NCBI GenBank assembly: GCA_964423875.1
Contig: CAYRGS010000052.1
Location: 1 to 24,958 of the forward strand
Length of the DNA stretch: 24,958 nt
Direction: 5' to 3'
Source of the DNA: CAYRGS01 sp964423875
GTDB taxonomy: Bacteria; UBA8248; JACPRG01; G963555815
Under the pieces are notes generated by a model. That model ran no database searches. It was not told the DNA's origin and was given only the letters and a program-made list of their open reading frames with translations. Below are positions 8,989-16,388 of the stretch, piece after piece; position 1 is the first letter of the stretch, and every line of letters starts with the position of its first letter. A program made the position numbers and the translations under genes.

Positions 8989-9900
8989 TCAACCCTCCAA
9001 GAGCGCACCGCGCAGGGCCAGATAATCACGAAGGGCCTCGGCCCAGGACCGAAGGGCGCGTCCCGTCCAGCCCCGATAGGCCGAGCCGTCCAGGACGGAA
9101 TAGGCCGGACGCGGTGCCTTGCGGCCGAGAAGCCGCGCCGAGGTCGGCTCCACAATGACGGGGTCCTGCCCGGCGGCCGAGAGGATCTCCCGCGCGAAAT
9201 CGTACCACGTGCACTCGCCACCCCCGGTGACGTTCACCACCCCCCGGGCTTCGGTCCGCACCAGCGCCTTGAGGGCTCCCGCCAAGTCCGCCGAATAGGT
9301 CGGGGCGCCGCGCTGATCGTTCACCACGCGGACGGGCTCGCCAAGGGCGCCCTTTTCCAGGATCGCGTCGACGAAGTTCCGCCCCGCCGGGCCGTAGACC
9401 CACGCGGTCCGGACAACCAGGGAGTCCGCCGGGCCGTGCGCCCGGACCGCTTCCTCCCCCTCCCACTTGGTGGCCCCGTAGACCCCAAGGGGGGAAACGG
9501 GGTCGTCCTCCCGGTAGGGCCGGTCGGATGTGCCGTCGAACACGTAATCGGTGCTGAGGTGGATAAGCCGGCATCCGAGGGAGGCGCACGTCCGAGCCAC
9601 GTTGGCCGCCCCGGCCGCGTTCACCGCGCGGGCCGCGTCCGGCTCCTCCTCGGCCGCGTCGACCTTCGTATACGCCGCGGCATGAATGACGGCGTCCGGG
9701 GAGATTTCTTCCAGCTTCCCCTGGACCGCTTCGGGCCGCGTAATGTCCAGGTCGGCGCGGGTCAGGCCGACGGCCACCATCGCGTCCGGCCCCTCCGGCA
9801 GGCATGCCCGCAGGGCCGTCCCGAGGATTCCCCCGGCGCCTGTGATCGCGACCCGGCGGGTCCCAACCCGGCGGCTCTTCCTGCCCTCAGCGTCCGGCAT
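8989..9900 (-). CDS. rfbD: dTDP-4-dehydrorhamnose reductase
   Basis: RfbD (RmlD) performs the last step to dTDP-L-rhamnose, reducing the 4-keto group with NAD(P)H. The Rossmann motif is ITGAGGILGTALR. The family-typical stretches HAAAYTKVDAAEEEPDAA, STDYVFDG, YGATKWEGE (YxxxK), RTAWVYGP and the C-terminal RPAYSVLDGS are all there. I chose ATG at 9900 (303 residues), which overlaps the end of rfbB by 14 bases; the longer frame to 9999 only adds shadow sequence of rfbB. Length is normal. It is the last of the four rhamnose genes; an assembly gap lies 59 bases downstream. Confidence 0.95.
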   Translation of the reverse strand: MPDAEGRKSRRVGTRRVAITGAGGILGTALRACLPEGPDAMVAVGLTRADLDITRPEAVQGKLEEISPDAVIHAAAYTKVDAAEEEPDAARAVNAAGAANVARTCASLGCRLIHLSTDYVFDGTSDRPYREDDPVSPLGVYGATKWEGEEAVRAHGPADSLVVRTAWVYGPAGRNFVDAILEKGALGEPVRVVNDQRGAPTYSADLAGALKALVRTEARGVVNVTGGGECTWYDFAREILSAAGQDPVIVEPTSARLLGRKAPRPAYSVLDGSAYRGWTGRALRSWAEALRDYLALRGALLEG

Positions 9901-10906
9901 ACATCTTCTCGTAGTAGGCCCGGTACTCCCCCGCCTTGATCCGCCGCCACCAATCGGCGTGGGTCTCATACCACCGGACGGTCGCCGGGAGGCCGTCATC
10001 GAGGCGCCGGCCGGGGGACCATCCGGTCGCCGCCTTCAGTTTGTCCGCGCAAACGGCGTGGCGCAGCACGTGACCGGGCCGGTCCCGGACCCTTCGGATC
10101 AGGTCCTTCGGCTTGTCCAGGCACTCCAGGACGGCCTCGGCCATCTGGAGGATGTTCCGCTCCTCGCCCGTTCCGATGTTGAAGACTTCGCCCTCCGCCC
10201 CGTCGGCGTCGATCACCGCGAACAGGGCCCGGACGTGATCCTCGACATGAATCCAGTCGCGGCTGTTGAGGCCGTCGCCGTAGACGGGCAGGGGTTCATC
10301 CTCCAGAACGTTGGTGATGAAGAGCGGAAGCATTTTCTCCGGATACTGGTTCGGCCCGTAGTTGTTCGAGCACCGGGTGATCACGACCGGGGTCCCGTGG
10401 GTCGCCCAATAGGAGAACGCCAGCCGGTCCCCGCCGGCCTTGCTGGCGGCGTAGGGGCTTTTGGGCATCAACGCGTCCCGCTCGGCGGACGGCTCGGCCC
10501 CGTCGCCGCCGGCGGCTTCCCCGTACACCTCATCGGTCGAGACCTGGATGAACCGCCGGACGCCGGCGTCCTTCATGGCCTCGAGCAGGACGTAGACGCC
10601 CATGACGTCGGTCCGCAGAAAATCGGCGGCGTCGCCGATGGAGCGGTCCACGTGGGTCTCGGCGGCGAAATTCACGATCAGGTCCGCTTTGCGGACGAGC
10701 GGGCCGACCGCTTCGGCATCGGCGATGTCGCCGCGCTCGAACGTGTAGCGGGGATCGTTCTCGACGTCCGCCAGGTTTTCCGGCACGCCGGCGTACGTGA
10801 TCTTGTCCAGGTTGATCACCCGGACGTCCGGCCGCTCGGCCAACGCTAAACGGACAAAATGGCTACCGATGAAGCCGAGACCGCCCGTGACCAGCCAGGT
10901 CTCCAT
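9887..10906 (-). CDS. rfbB: dTDP-glucose 4,6-dehydratase
   Basis: RfbB (RmlB) converts dTDP-glucose to dTDP-4-keto-6-deoxyglucose with bound NAD. Visible are TGGLGFIGSHFVRL, NLDKITYAG, FAAETHVDRSI, the active-site STDEVYGE, and YAASKAGGD (YxxxK). Downstream lie RCSNNYGPNQYPEKMLPLF and the substrate-binding stretch GLNSRDWIHVEDH. The ATG at 10906 comes two bases after the rfbC stop, with GAGG upstream; a longer start at 10930 (MGPRGRLR...) would overlap rfbC and adds non-family residues. The product is 339 residues, typical. It overlaps rfbD by 14 bases, so the two are translationally coupled. Confidence 0.96.
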   Translation of the reverse strand: METWLVTGGLGFIGSHFVRLALAERPDVRVINLDKITYAGVPENLADVENDPRYTFERGDIADAEAVGPLVRKADLIVNFAAETHVDRSIGDAADFLRTDVMGVYVLLEAMKDAGVRRFIQVSTDEVYGEAAGGDGAEPSAERDALMPKSPYAASKAGGDRLAFSYWATHGTPVVITRCSNNYGPNQYPEKMLPLFITNVLEDEPLPVYGDGLNSRDWIHVEDHVRALFAVIDADGAEGEVFNIGTGEERNILQMAEAVLECLDKPKDLIRRVRDRPGHVLRHAVCADKLKAATGWSPGRRLDDGLPATVRWYETHADWWRRIKAGEYRAYYEKMYAGR

Positions 10907-10908
10907 CC

Positions 10909-11397
10909 TCAGCCGTCCTCGCGGGCCCATTCGTAAGGGATGGGCCCGCCATGGGGGGGGGCCCGGAACTCGTCCGGGTCGTCATAGCGATAGACCTCGG
11001 TGGGGATATTGAGGATGATCGCCGGTTCCGGGCTGACGCCTTTGAAGCCGTGATAAACGAGCCGGGGAATCTGAACGAGAAGCGGGTTCAGGACACCCAT
11101 GAAAAATTCGTTGACACATCCGCGGGTCGGGGAGTCCTCCCGGCTGTCATAGAGAACCACCTTGGCCATCCCACCCACGCAAACGAAGTGGTCGGTCTGG
11201 ATCTTGTGGTAATGCCAGCCCTTGACAACGCCCGGATAGACGGCCGTCAGGTACACTTGGCCGAACTTCTGGAAGAGGTCGTCATCGGCCCGGAGCATCT
11301 CCATGAGCCAGCCACGCTCGTCGGGGATCCGCTTCAACGCCTTGACGACGACGCCCTCGATTCGCTCCGAGGTGATCCGGCCGTCCTTCCCGCTCAC
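10909..11397 (-). CDS. rfbC: dTDP-4-dehydrorhamnose 3,5-epimerase family cupin (divergent)
   Basis: By position between rfbA and rfbB this should be the RmlC step, epimerising dTDP-4-keto-6-deoxyglucose at C3 and C5. The cupin fold is visible: RIPDERGWLMEMLR near the start, GVVKGWHYHKIQTDHF with the expected catalytic His, then VLYDSREDSPTRG and IPRLVYHGFKG. The block differs from the classical RGLHFQ...KLV, so the conserved Gln and Lys of standard RmlC are not obvious. It is 162 residues against about 180. The GTG start at 11397 overlaps the rfbA stop as GTGA, a coupled junction. A different epimerisation specificity is possible, but the adjacent rfbD favours L-rhamnose. Confidence 0.85.
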   Translation of the reverse strand: MSGKDGRITSERIEGVVVKALKRIPDERGWLMEMLRADDDLFQKFGQVYLTAVYPGVVKGWHYHKIQTDHFVCVGGMAKVVLYDSREDSPTRGCVNEFFMGVLNPLLVQIPRLVYHGFKGVSPEPAIILNIPTEVYRYDDPDEFRAPPHGGPIPYEWAREDG

Positions 11398-12458
11398 TGG
11401 ATGTGCACCTGAGAAAAATCCCCCACCATGAGGCGGCACGCCGAGGGTTTCGCGCCCGAGCGCCCGATCTCGGCGTTCCGGCCGGTCAGGCTGTCGGCGA
11501 TCCGCTGCCGCACGTCGCTGATTACACTTCCTTCCAGGATGATGCTGTGCTCGATCTCGGAGCCGTGGACCCGGACCCTGTCGCCGATGGCGGTGAACGG
11601 CCCGATGTAGGAATCGCGGATCTCCGCCCCCTTGCCGATCACGGCGGGTCCCCGGATGGTGCTGTTCACCACCCGGCTTCCCTCCTCCAGGGTCACCCGG
11701 AACTCGATCCGGGACGCCTCGTCCACCTCGCCCAGCCGGCGCTCCTCCAGGGTGTCCAGGATAAGCCGGTTCGCTTCCAGCAGGTCTTCCAGCTTGCCCA
11801 TGTCCTTCCACCACCCCTGGACGACGTGGGAGTGGACGACGCGGCCGTCGTCGATGAGCCGCTGGATGGCGTCGGTGATTTCGAGCTCTCCGCGCGCGGA
11901 GTACTCTATGGCGCGCGCGGCGTCGAAGATGGTCCGGTCGAACATGTAGACGCCGACCAGGGCCAGGTCGCTTTTCGGCCGGGCGGGCTTTTCCTCCAAC
12001 CGAATCACCCGCCCCTCCTTGAGCTCGGCCACGCCGAAATCGCTCGGGTTGGGAACGGGGCAGAGCAGGAGCATGGCGTTGGGCGCCTCGCTCTTGAAGT
12101 CTTCGACGAGGTCGCGAATGCCCCCCCGGATGAGGTTGTCCCCGAGGTACATCACGAAGGGCGAACCGGCCAGATAGTCTTCCGCCGTCAGAACCGCGTG
12201 GGCCAGCCCCAGGGGCTCTGACTGAGGGATGTAGGTCACCTCGACGTCCCAGCGCGAGCCGTCCCCGACGGCGGCCTCGATGTCGGGCTGGGTCTCTCCC
12301 ACAATGATGCCGATCTCGCGGATCCCCGCCTGCCGGATGGCCTCGATTCCATAAAAGAGGACGGGCTGGTTGGCGACGGGAACGAGCTGCTTGGCGTTCG
12401 TGTAGGTGATCGGGCGGAGCCGGGTCCCCCGGCCCCCGCTGAGAATGAGTCCCTTCAC
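11394..12458 (-). CDS. rfbA: Glucose-1-phosphate thymidylyltransferase, long form with left-handed beta-helix tail
   Basis: RfbA (RmlA) makes dTDP-glucose from dTTP and glucose 1-phosphate, the first step to dTDP-rhamnose. The nucleotidyltransferase core starts with LILSGGRGTRLRPITYTNAK, then PVANQPVLFYGIEAI, YLGDNLIRGG, EKPARPKSD and GWWKDMGKLEDLLEAN. About 110 C-terminal residues form hexapeptide-like repeats (RGPAVIGKGAEIRDSYIGP, then SEIEHSIILEGSVI), so at 354 residues it is the long form rather than the roughly 290-residue E. coli form. The GTG start at 12458 follows GGGGGA by about 9 bases; longer upstream reading has no family similarity. It is the first gene of the minus-strand run, with a 5' leader of nearly 200 bases. 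Confidence 0.95.
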   Translation of the reverse strand: MKGLILSGGRGTRLRPITYTNAKQLVPVANQPVLFYGIEAIRQAGIREIGIIVGETQPDIEAAVGDGSRWDVEVTYIPQSEPLGLAHAVLTAEDYLAGSPFVMYLGDNLIRGGIRDLVEDFKSEAPNAMLLLCPVPNPSDFGVAELKEGRVIRLEEKPARPKSDLALVGVYMFDRTIFDAARAIEYSARGELEITDAIQRLIDDGRVVHSHVVQGWWKDMGKLEDLLEANRLILDTLEERRLGEVDEASRIEFRVTLEEGSRVVNSTIRGPAVIGKGAEIRDSYIGPFTAIGDRVRVHGSEIEHSIILEGSVISDVRQRIADSLTGRNAEIGRSGAKPSACRLMVGDFSQVHIQ

Positions 12459-12870
12459 TGATTTATTCCCCCCGTCCGAAACGGGGTCCGCCAGGGCGCG
12501 GGGACGGAATCCTTCGCAATCATCTGCCTCGTTATCGGGTGCGGGTCTTGAAGATCGCCTCCGGGAGACCCTCCGCCCGTGACGCGGGCTTCCCCCCGGC
12601 GCCGAAGGCCGGACCGCCGCGAGGAGGCCCCCCCCGCGCGCCGCCAAGATACTTCGGCCGCCCCTCGGAAGTCAAGGAATTGTATGGGTTCAAGACGGAC
12701 GGAACGCCGGGCCACGGGGGCGCCCCTTCGCGTCAAAAAGGACTTCCGCCCTCCCCCCCCCCACCCCCCGATTCCTCCGGCCACGGGGGCGCTTCCGGTT
12801 AGGCGCGCCCTTCGGTGTGTGGTAAGGAAAGGCAGCCTGGATAACGTCGAACCTCACATCGGGATTTTCC
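12459..12870. other. Divergent intergenic region between rfbA and the EamA gene
   Basis: About 410 bases very rich in C and G runs. The only feature I can support is a minus-strand promoter at 12646-12675. No plus-strand promoter for the transporter, no riboswitch and no small gene were recognised. Confidence 0.6.
12646..12675 (-). promoter_or_regulatory. Candidate sigma-70 promoter for the rfbA-led gene run
   Basis: On the minus strand TTGACT (12675-12670) is separated by 18 bases from TATCTT (12651-12646). The -35 matches consensus at five of six positions and the -10 at four. It would give an approximately 180-base leader before the rfbA GTG. It is the best match in an otherwise GC-saturated stretch. 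Confidence 0.5.
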
Positions 12871-13809
12871 ATGACCCCTGTTTACGCGATTCTTGCGGCG
12901 TTGAGCGCGGCCTTCTTCTTCGCCGTGGCCGATATCTTCCTGAAGCGGGGCCTTCAGTTCACCTCCCCGACGATGGCCCCGCTCATCACGGCCCCTGTCC
13001 AGTGGATTCTCTTCACGGGCATTTGTCTGTACACGGGGGCTTTTGCCGAGCTCAAGACCGCGGCCGTGCCCTGGTTCATGGCCGCCGGATTCATGAACTC
13101 GGTCTCTTTCCTGTCCCTCTTCCTCCTCGCCATTCGACGCATCGGGGTGGCTCGCGCGGCCCCCCTCAAGGGGTGTTCTCCCATCTTCACGGCGGTATTC
13201 GCTTTCGTCATCCTCGGGGAGAAGCTGGCCGTCCCGCAATATCTTGGGATCGCCCTGGCCGTCGCCGGTCTGTTCGTCATCACGTCGGAGGATTGGGGGA
13301 AGGGGCCCCGGCCGGCCGGGAACCCGGCGGCGGATCGGGCCTCCGGGGACGGGAAGCCCCCCGCCGCGGGGGCGGGCTCCGCAAAGGTCGGCTCCTTGAT
13401 GTCCATCCTGGCGGGCGTGGCGCTCGGCATCGGCGCGGTGCTGGTCAAGATCGGCCTGGCCATCATGCCCTCGCCCCTGCTGGCCGCGTGGATCGGCTCA
13501 TCGGTGGCCGTTCTCTTTTTTCCTTTTCTGGCGCTCTGCTTCCCGATGGGCGAGCGGCACCGCATCCGGCCCGGCGCCTTTCGGTGGCTCATGCCGGCGG
13601 GCGCGATGGCGGGGACGGCGATCTATTCGCTGATCTTCGCCATCCATCTGGGAGAGGTGTCGATCGTCACGACGCTCTACCAGACGTCCCCGCTCATGGT
13701 TCTCGTCCTAACGATGATTTTCCTTCGGCGGTGGGAGCGGGTGACGCTCCGGGTGGTCCTGGGGGCCTTGCTCACCGTGGGCGGAGGGTCGATGGTGGTT
13801 CTTGGATGA
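12871..13809 (+). CDS. EamA/DMT-family membrane transporter
   Basis: A drug/metabolite-transporter-type permease of 312 residues with two EamA repeats of about five helices each. The first repeat opens with AILAALSAAFFFAVADIFLKRG and closes with the typical LGEKLAVPQYLGIALAVAGLFVI. A hydrophilic Gly/Pro/Ala-rich linker (about residues 148-170) precedes the second repeat, which ends ALLTVGGGSMVVLG. Substrate cannot be told; relatives export amino acids, nucleosides or other metabolites. The ATG at 12871 is a normal N-terminus but has no clear ribosome site. It stands alone on the plus strand, divergent from the rhamnose genes and convergent with the lipoprotein gene. Confidence 0.88.
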   Translation: MTPVYAILAALSAAFFFAVADIFLKRGLQFTSPTMAPLITAPVQWILFTGICLYTGAFAELKTAAVPWFMAAGFMNSVSFLSLFLLAIRRIGVARAAPLKGCSPIFTAVFAFVILGEKLAVPQYLGIALAVAGLFVITSEDWGKGPRPAGNPAADRASGDGKPPAAGAGSAKVGSLMSILAGVALGIGAVLVKIGLAIMPSPLLAAWIGSSVAVLFFPFLALCFPMGERHRIRPGAFRWLMPAGAMAGTAIYSLIFAIHLGEVSIVTTLYQTSPLMVLVLTMIFLRRWERVTLRVVLGALLTVGGGSMVVLG

Positions 13810-14078
13810 AAAGATTGCGGCTTTAAGCAGCCTCTCGCTTGAGCGGAGGGCTCCGCTAAGGGGGGGGCTGAATCCATGGTGAAAGGGCGCTGTGACGCGG
13901 CAGGGGAAAGACGGGCAGGTCCTTCCAGCCCCATCCGCCGCAGCCCCGTCCGGTGGAGGGATCAGCTTTCCTGTGAGCGGCGGAATCGGTCAAAGGGGAG
14001 AGCCTTTGAATACGCCGTCAGGGGGAGAGAGAGGGGGAAGGGATCATCTCGGCCGAACGCGGCGCGGACGACGCCCGA
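13810..14078. other. Convergent intergenic region with two small hairpins
   Basis: Between the EamA gene and the lipoprotein gene I see a 7-bp hairpin AGCGGAG/CTCCGCT at about 13841-13856, just past the EamA stop, and another, TCAAAGG/CCTTTGA, at 13990-14009. Neither has a U tract, so neither is a convincing intrinsic terminator. No gene is evident. Confidence 0.5.
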
Positions 14079-14726
14079 TTATTTCCGGCTGACCTTGACG
14101 TGGAATCGGAATTTGTAGGTCTTCTTCCGGCCGTTCATTTTCATCGCCAAGTCCAGGCCGATGGTGCGCTCGTTCAGACCCGCGGCGAGGGCCCTTCGCC
14201 TGTCCGCCGACCGGTCGGCGGACGGGGTGTTGCCCGAAAGATAGAAGGTTGCGACGTAGTCCCATTCGGGATAGAGCGGGAGGGTTTCGGGCAGGAACAA
14301 CGACCCCAGAATGTTTTCGCTGGGAATGACGTGATCGTCGTAAAAGCCGCTGGGAGGAATGACGGTCGGGGGCTGGGGCCGCTTCCGGTTCCGGGGCTTG
14401 GTGTCTTTATGGATGACGCGCTTGACCGCGCCCGTCTCACCGATATAGCGGGACTCATCCCAGTCGATGGTCAGGGGCCGGGCCGTGTTGTTGTGAAGAT
14501 GAAACGCGAGCTTGGTTTCGAGGAACCGGAAGCGGATGTCGATGGCGGCGTCCATGAAATGGTGCTTGGGCGTCTCGACGGGCTGTGTCATCGACATTTG
14601 ATAGGCGTAGCGCGTTCTCTGCGGATAGTAGAGCGGACTCGCGCAACCAATCAGACCGACGCCCGCGAGCGCGAGCGCCGTCAACGGCGCGATACATTGC
14701 CGGAACCATCGAAGCGAACTCAACAC
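14079..14726 (-). CDS. Putative lipoprotein of unknown function
   Basis: The product, 215 residues from GTG at 14726, starts with a basic stretch (SSLRWFRQ), a hydrophobic helix and a lipobox LIGC with the lipidated Cys at residue 28. It should therefore be anchored in a membrane facing the periplasm. The mature part is predicted to be mainly beta (DIRFRFLETKLAFHLHNNT, WDYVATFYLSG), with a Pro-rich basic middle (TKPRNRKRPQPPTVIPP). I do not recognise a family. GTG follows a very strong purine run (GGAGGAGG); a longer frame to 14843 would place the lipobox too far inside. A promoter sits 52 bases upstream. It is monocistronic, between the EamA gene and the terminator of the next unit. Confidence 0.75.
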   Translation of the reverse strand: MLSSLRWFRQCIAPLTALALAGVGLIGCASPLYYPQRTRYAYQMSMTQPVETPKHHFMDAAIDIRFRFLETKLAFHLHNNTARPLTIDWDESRYIGETGAVKRVIHKDTKPRNRKRPQPPTVIPPSGFYDDHVIPSENILGSLFLPETLPLYPEWDYVATFYLSGNTPSADRSADRRRALAAGLNERTIGLDLAMKMNGRKKTYKFRFHVKVSRK

Positions 14727-14777
14727 CCCCCCCTCCTCCCTTCCGGACCCGGTCCCCCTTCCCCGCCCCGGTTCGAC

Positions 14778-14786
14778 ATTATAACA
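14778..14786 (-). promoter_or_regulatory. Extended -10 promoter for the lipoprotein gene
   Basis: On the minus strand the sequence TGTTATAAT is a perfect extended -10 (TGnTATAAT). No good -35 lies 17 bases upstream, which extended -10 promoters tolerate. Transcription would start near 14771, about 45 bases before the GTG at 14726. Confidence 0.6.
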
Positions 14787-14894
14787 GCCCGGGGCGATGG
14801 TTCCGGATGGGAGATTCCATGAAACCGGGGGGAGAGGGGGCATTGCCGAGAAGGGTCGCCGGGAATCCGCGTTTTTCCCCTCCCCTTCCCATCT

Positions 14895-14935
14895 AAAAAA
14901 AACGGTCGGGGATCGCCGCCGACTCCCCGGCCGTT
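14895..14935 (-). terminator. Rho-independent terminator of the M24-OCD-amidohydrolase unit
   Basis: On the minus strand a 12-bp stem (14935-14924 with 14912-14901, one G-U type pair), a loop of 11 bases and a run of eight T (14902-14895) form a textbook terminator. It begins 40 bases after the M24 gene stop, so it ends that transcript and insulates the lipoprotein gene. Confidence 0.92.
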
Positions 14936-14974
14936 CTCCGCAACGGCGGAGGCGGTCCTGGATTCGCGCTCAGA

Positions 14975-16237
14975 TCAGCTCAGGCACTCCTCGTCGTGCT
15001 CCATCATCGTGAAAATAACCGGGCCGTCGCCGGAGACCAGGACGTTTTCCTCGAGCCGGACGGTCTGCTCGAGACCCGGATGGCCCGCAAAAGTTTCGAT
15101 GGCGAAGTACATGTTCTCCTTGATCTCGGCCGGGTGGTCCAGGGAATAGGCCCGTGAAATCCACATCCCCTCATAGAGCGACAGCCCGATGCTGTGGGCG
15201 AACTGCTGGAGGGTCACCGTCCCGTATTTGTCATCGTCGTAGACCGGGAAGTTTTCCGCCACGTCTCGGCTCGTCTTGCCCGGACGAAGCTGCTCGAGGC
15301 CGGCGTACATCGAGTCGTACACTTCCTTGTAGAGGTCCTTCTCCTTGGCCGTCCATTGGCCGCCCACTTTGAAGCACCGGACGTAATCGACGAAATACCC
15401 GCCCGGACCAACGGCGTTGATGTCGACGATGATGAGATCCCCATTGCGAATCATCCGGTCCGTGTGCCAGCGCCGGTAGGGACTCGTGTTCCCGCCCGAG
15501 GCGACGATGATGTCGTAGACGAAGTCGAAGCCCTCGGCGTACAGGAATTCGTTGACCTTGGCGGTGATGTCCGCCTCCTTGATGCCCGGCTTCAGCCATT
15601 CGTGCTTGATCTTCCACATGGCCGCGTCACCCACGGTGGAAGAGATCTTGAGCAGCTCGATCTCCTCGGGCGTTTTGATGACCCGGGCCGCGCTCAGGGC
15701 GGGCCAAGCGTTGACCAGGTTGATCCCCTTGGCGGTGAAGGCCTGGTAGGCCCGCAGGTCCATGATGTCGATACCAACCTTGCCCTTGTCCACGTTGTGC
15801 TCTTTCAGGGCGTCGATGACGCTGTCCACCATCCGGTTGACCATCATGTCCTCGGCCCCCTCGGACCACTTCCACGTGATGGCGGGACGGATGCGCCCTT
15901 CCAGCCACGGGGCGTCGATCTTGGCGCACTGAAGGTCGGACCCCGCCGTCTCGAACAGGATCGGCTCGCCGCCGCGCGGCAGAATCGCATAACGGATGAA
16001 GATGTTGTTCTTCCAGTTGCCCTGGTAAACGGAGCAGGTGTAGCGCACGTTTTCACCGACGAACATGACCAGGGCGTCGATGTCGTGCTTTTCCATCATG
16101 TCCTTGGCGCGCTGGAGGCGGTTTTTGCGCAGGCTGTCGTAGTCGACCCGCATCTGCCAGTCCGACCCCGTCGCGCTGTAGTTGCGCCGCGGCGTCCAGT
16201 GATGGGGTCTCTGGATGAAGCTCAGATCCATGCTCAT
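14975..16237 (-). CDS. M24-family metallohydrolase (Xaa-Pro peptidase-like, DddP-like metal site)
   Basis: The protein has 420 residues with an N-terminal creatinase-like domain (about 30-185) and a C-terminal pita-bread domain. Likely metal ligands are D272, D284, H348, E381 and E396. The 12-residue step between the two Asp, the 64 to His and the 15 between the two Glu match DMSP lyase DddP (as I recall its numbering) rather than the 11-residue Asp step of ordinary aminopeptidases. The second DddP Asp is N274 here, and DddP's catalytic Asp after GVGLC is Leu354, so DMSP cleavage is not implied. The ATG at 16237 follows GGAGAG by 7 bases; a much longer frame to 17005 is only the shadow of the next gene. 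The neighbours suggest it hydrolyses an amide bond in a catabolic route. Confidence 0.88.
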   Translation of the reverse strand: MSMDLSFIQRPHHWTPRRNYSATGSDWQMRVDYDSLRKNRLQRAKDMMEKHDIDALVMFVGENVRYTCSVYQGNWKNNIFIRYAILPRGGEPILFETAGSDLQCAKIDAPWLEGRIRPAITWKWSEGAEDMMVNRMVDSVIDALKEHNVDKGKVGIDIMDLRAYQAFTAKGINLVNAWPALSAARVIKTPEEIELLKISSTVGDAAMWKIKHEWLKPGIKEADITAKVNEFLYAEGFDFVYDIIVASGGNTSPYRRWHTDRMIRNGDLIIVDINAVGPGGYFVDYVRCFKVGGQWTAKEKDLYKEVYDSMYAGLEQLRPGKTSRDVAENFPVYDDDKYGTVTLQQFAHSIGLSLYEGMWISRAYSLDHPAEIKENMYFAIETFAGHPGLEQTVRLEENVLVSGDGPVIFTMMEHDEECLS

Positions 16238-16388
16238 TTCACGACTCTCCTTGGCCGAATATGCGATCACGTCGTCTGCGGGGCGACGCAAAAACTGAAG
16301 TCTCTTTGACTGTGGCGGAATCTTGAACCAACGCCCGAAACGTATCAGATTCCGTTGGTCAATACAACCGCTCGGCGCGAGCGGCCAA

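Noticed and set aside
13861..14060. Cobalamin-riboswitch-like pieces on the minus strand (CCACCGG, then GGACCTGCCCGT)
   Set aside because: The B12-box-like core and the pairing 5' GGCAGGT arm are missing, and no minus-strand gene lies downstream; the next gene there is on the plus strand.
16238..16388. Possible promoter for the M24 gene (TTGTAT with TACGTT, 17-base spacer)
   Set aside because: Each hexamer matches consensus at only three positions; chance matches are likely in this AT-richer spacer.
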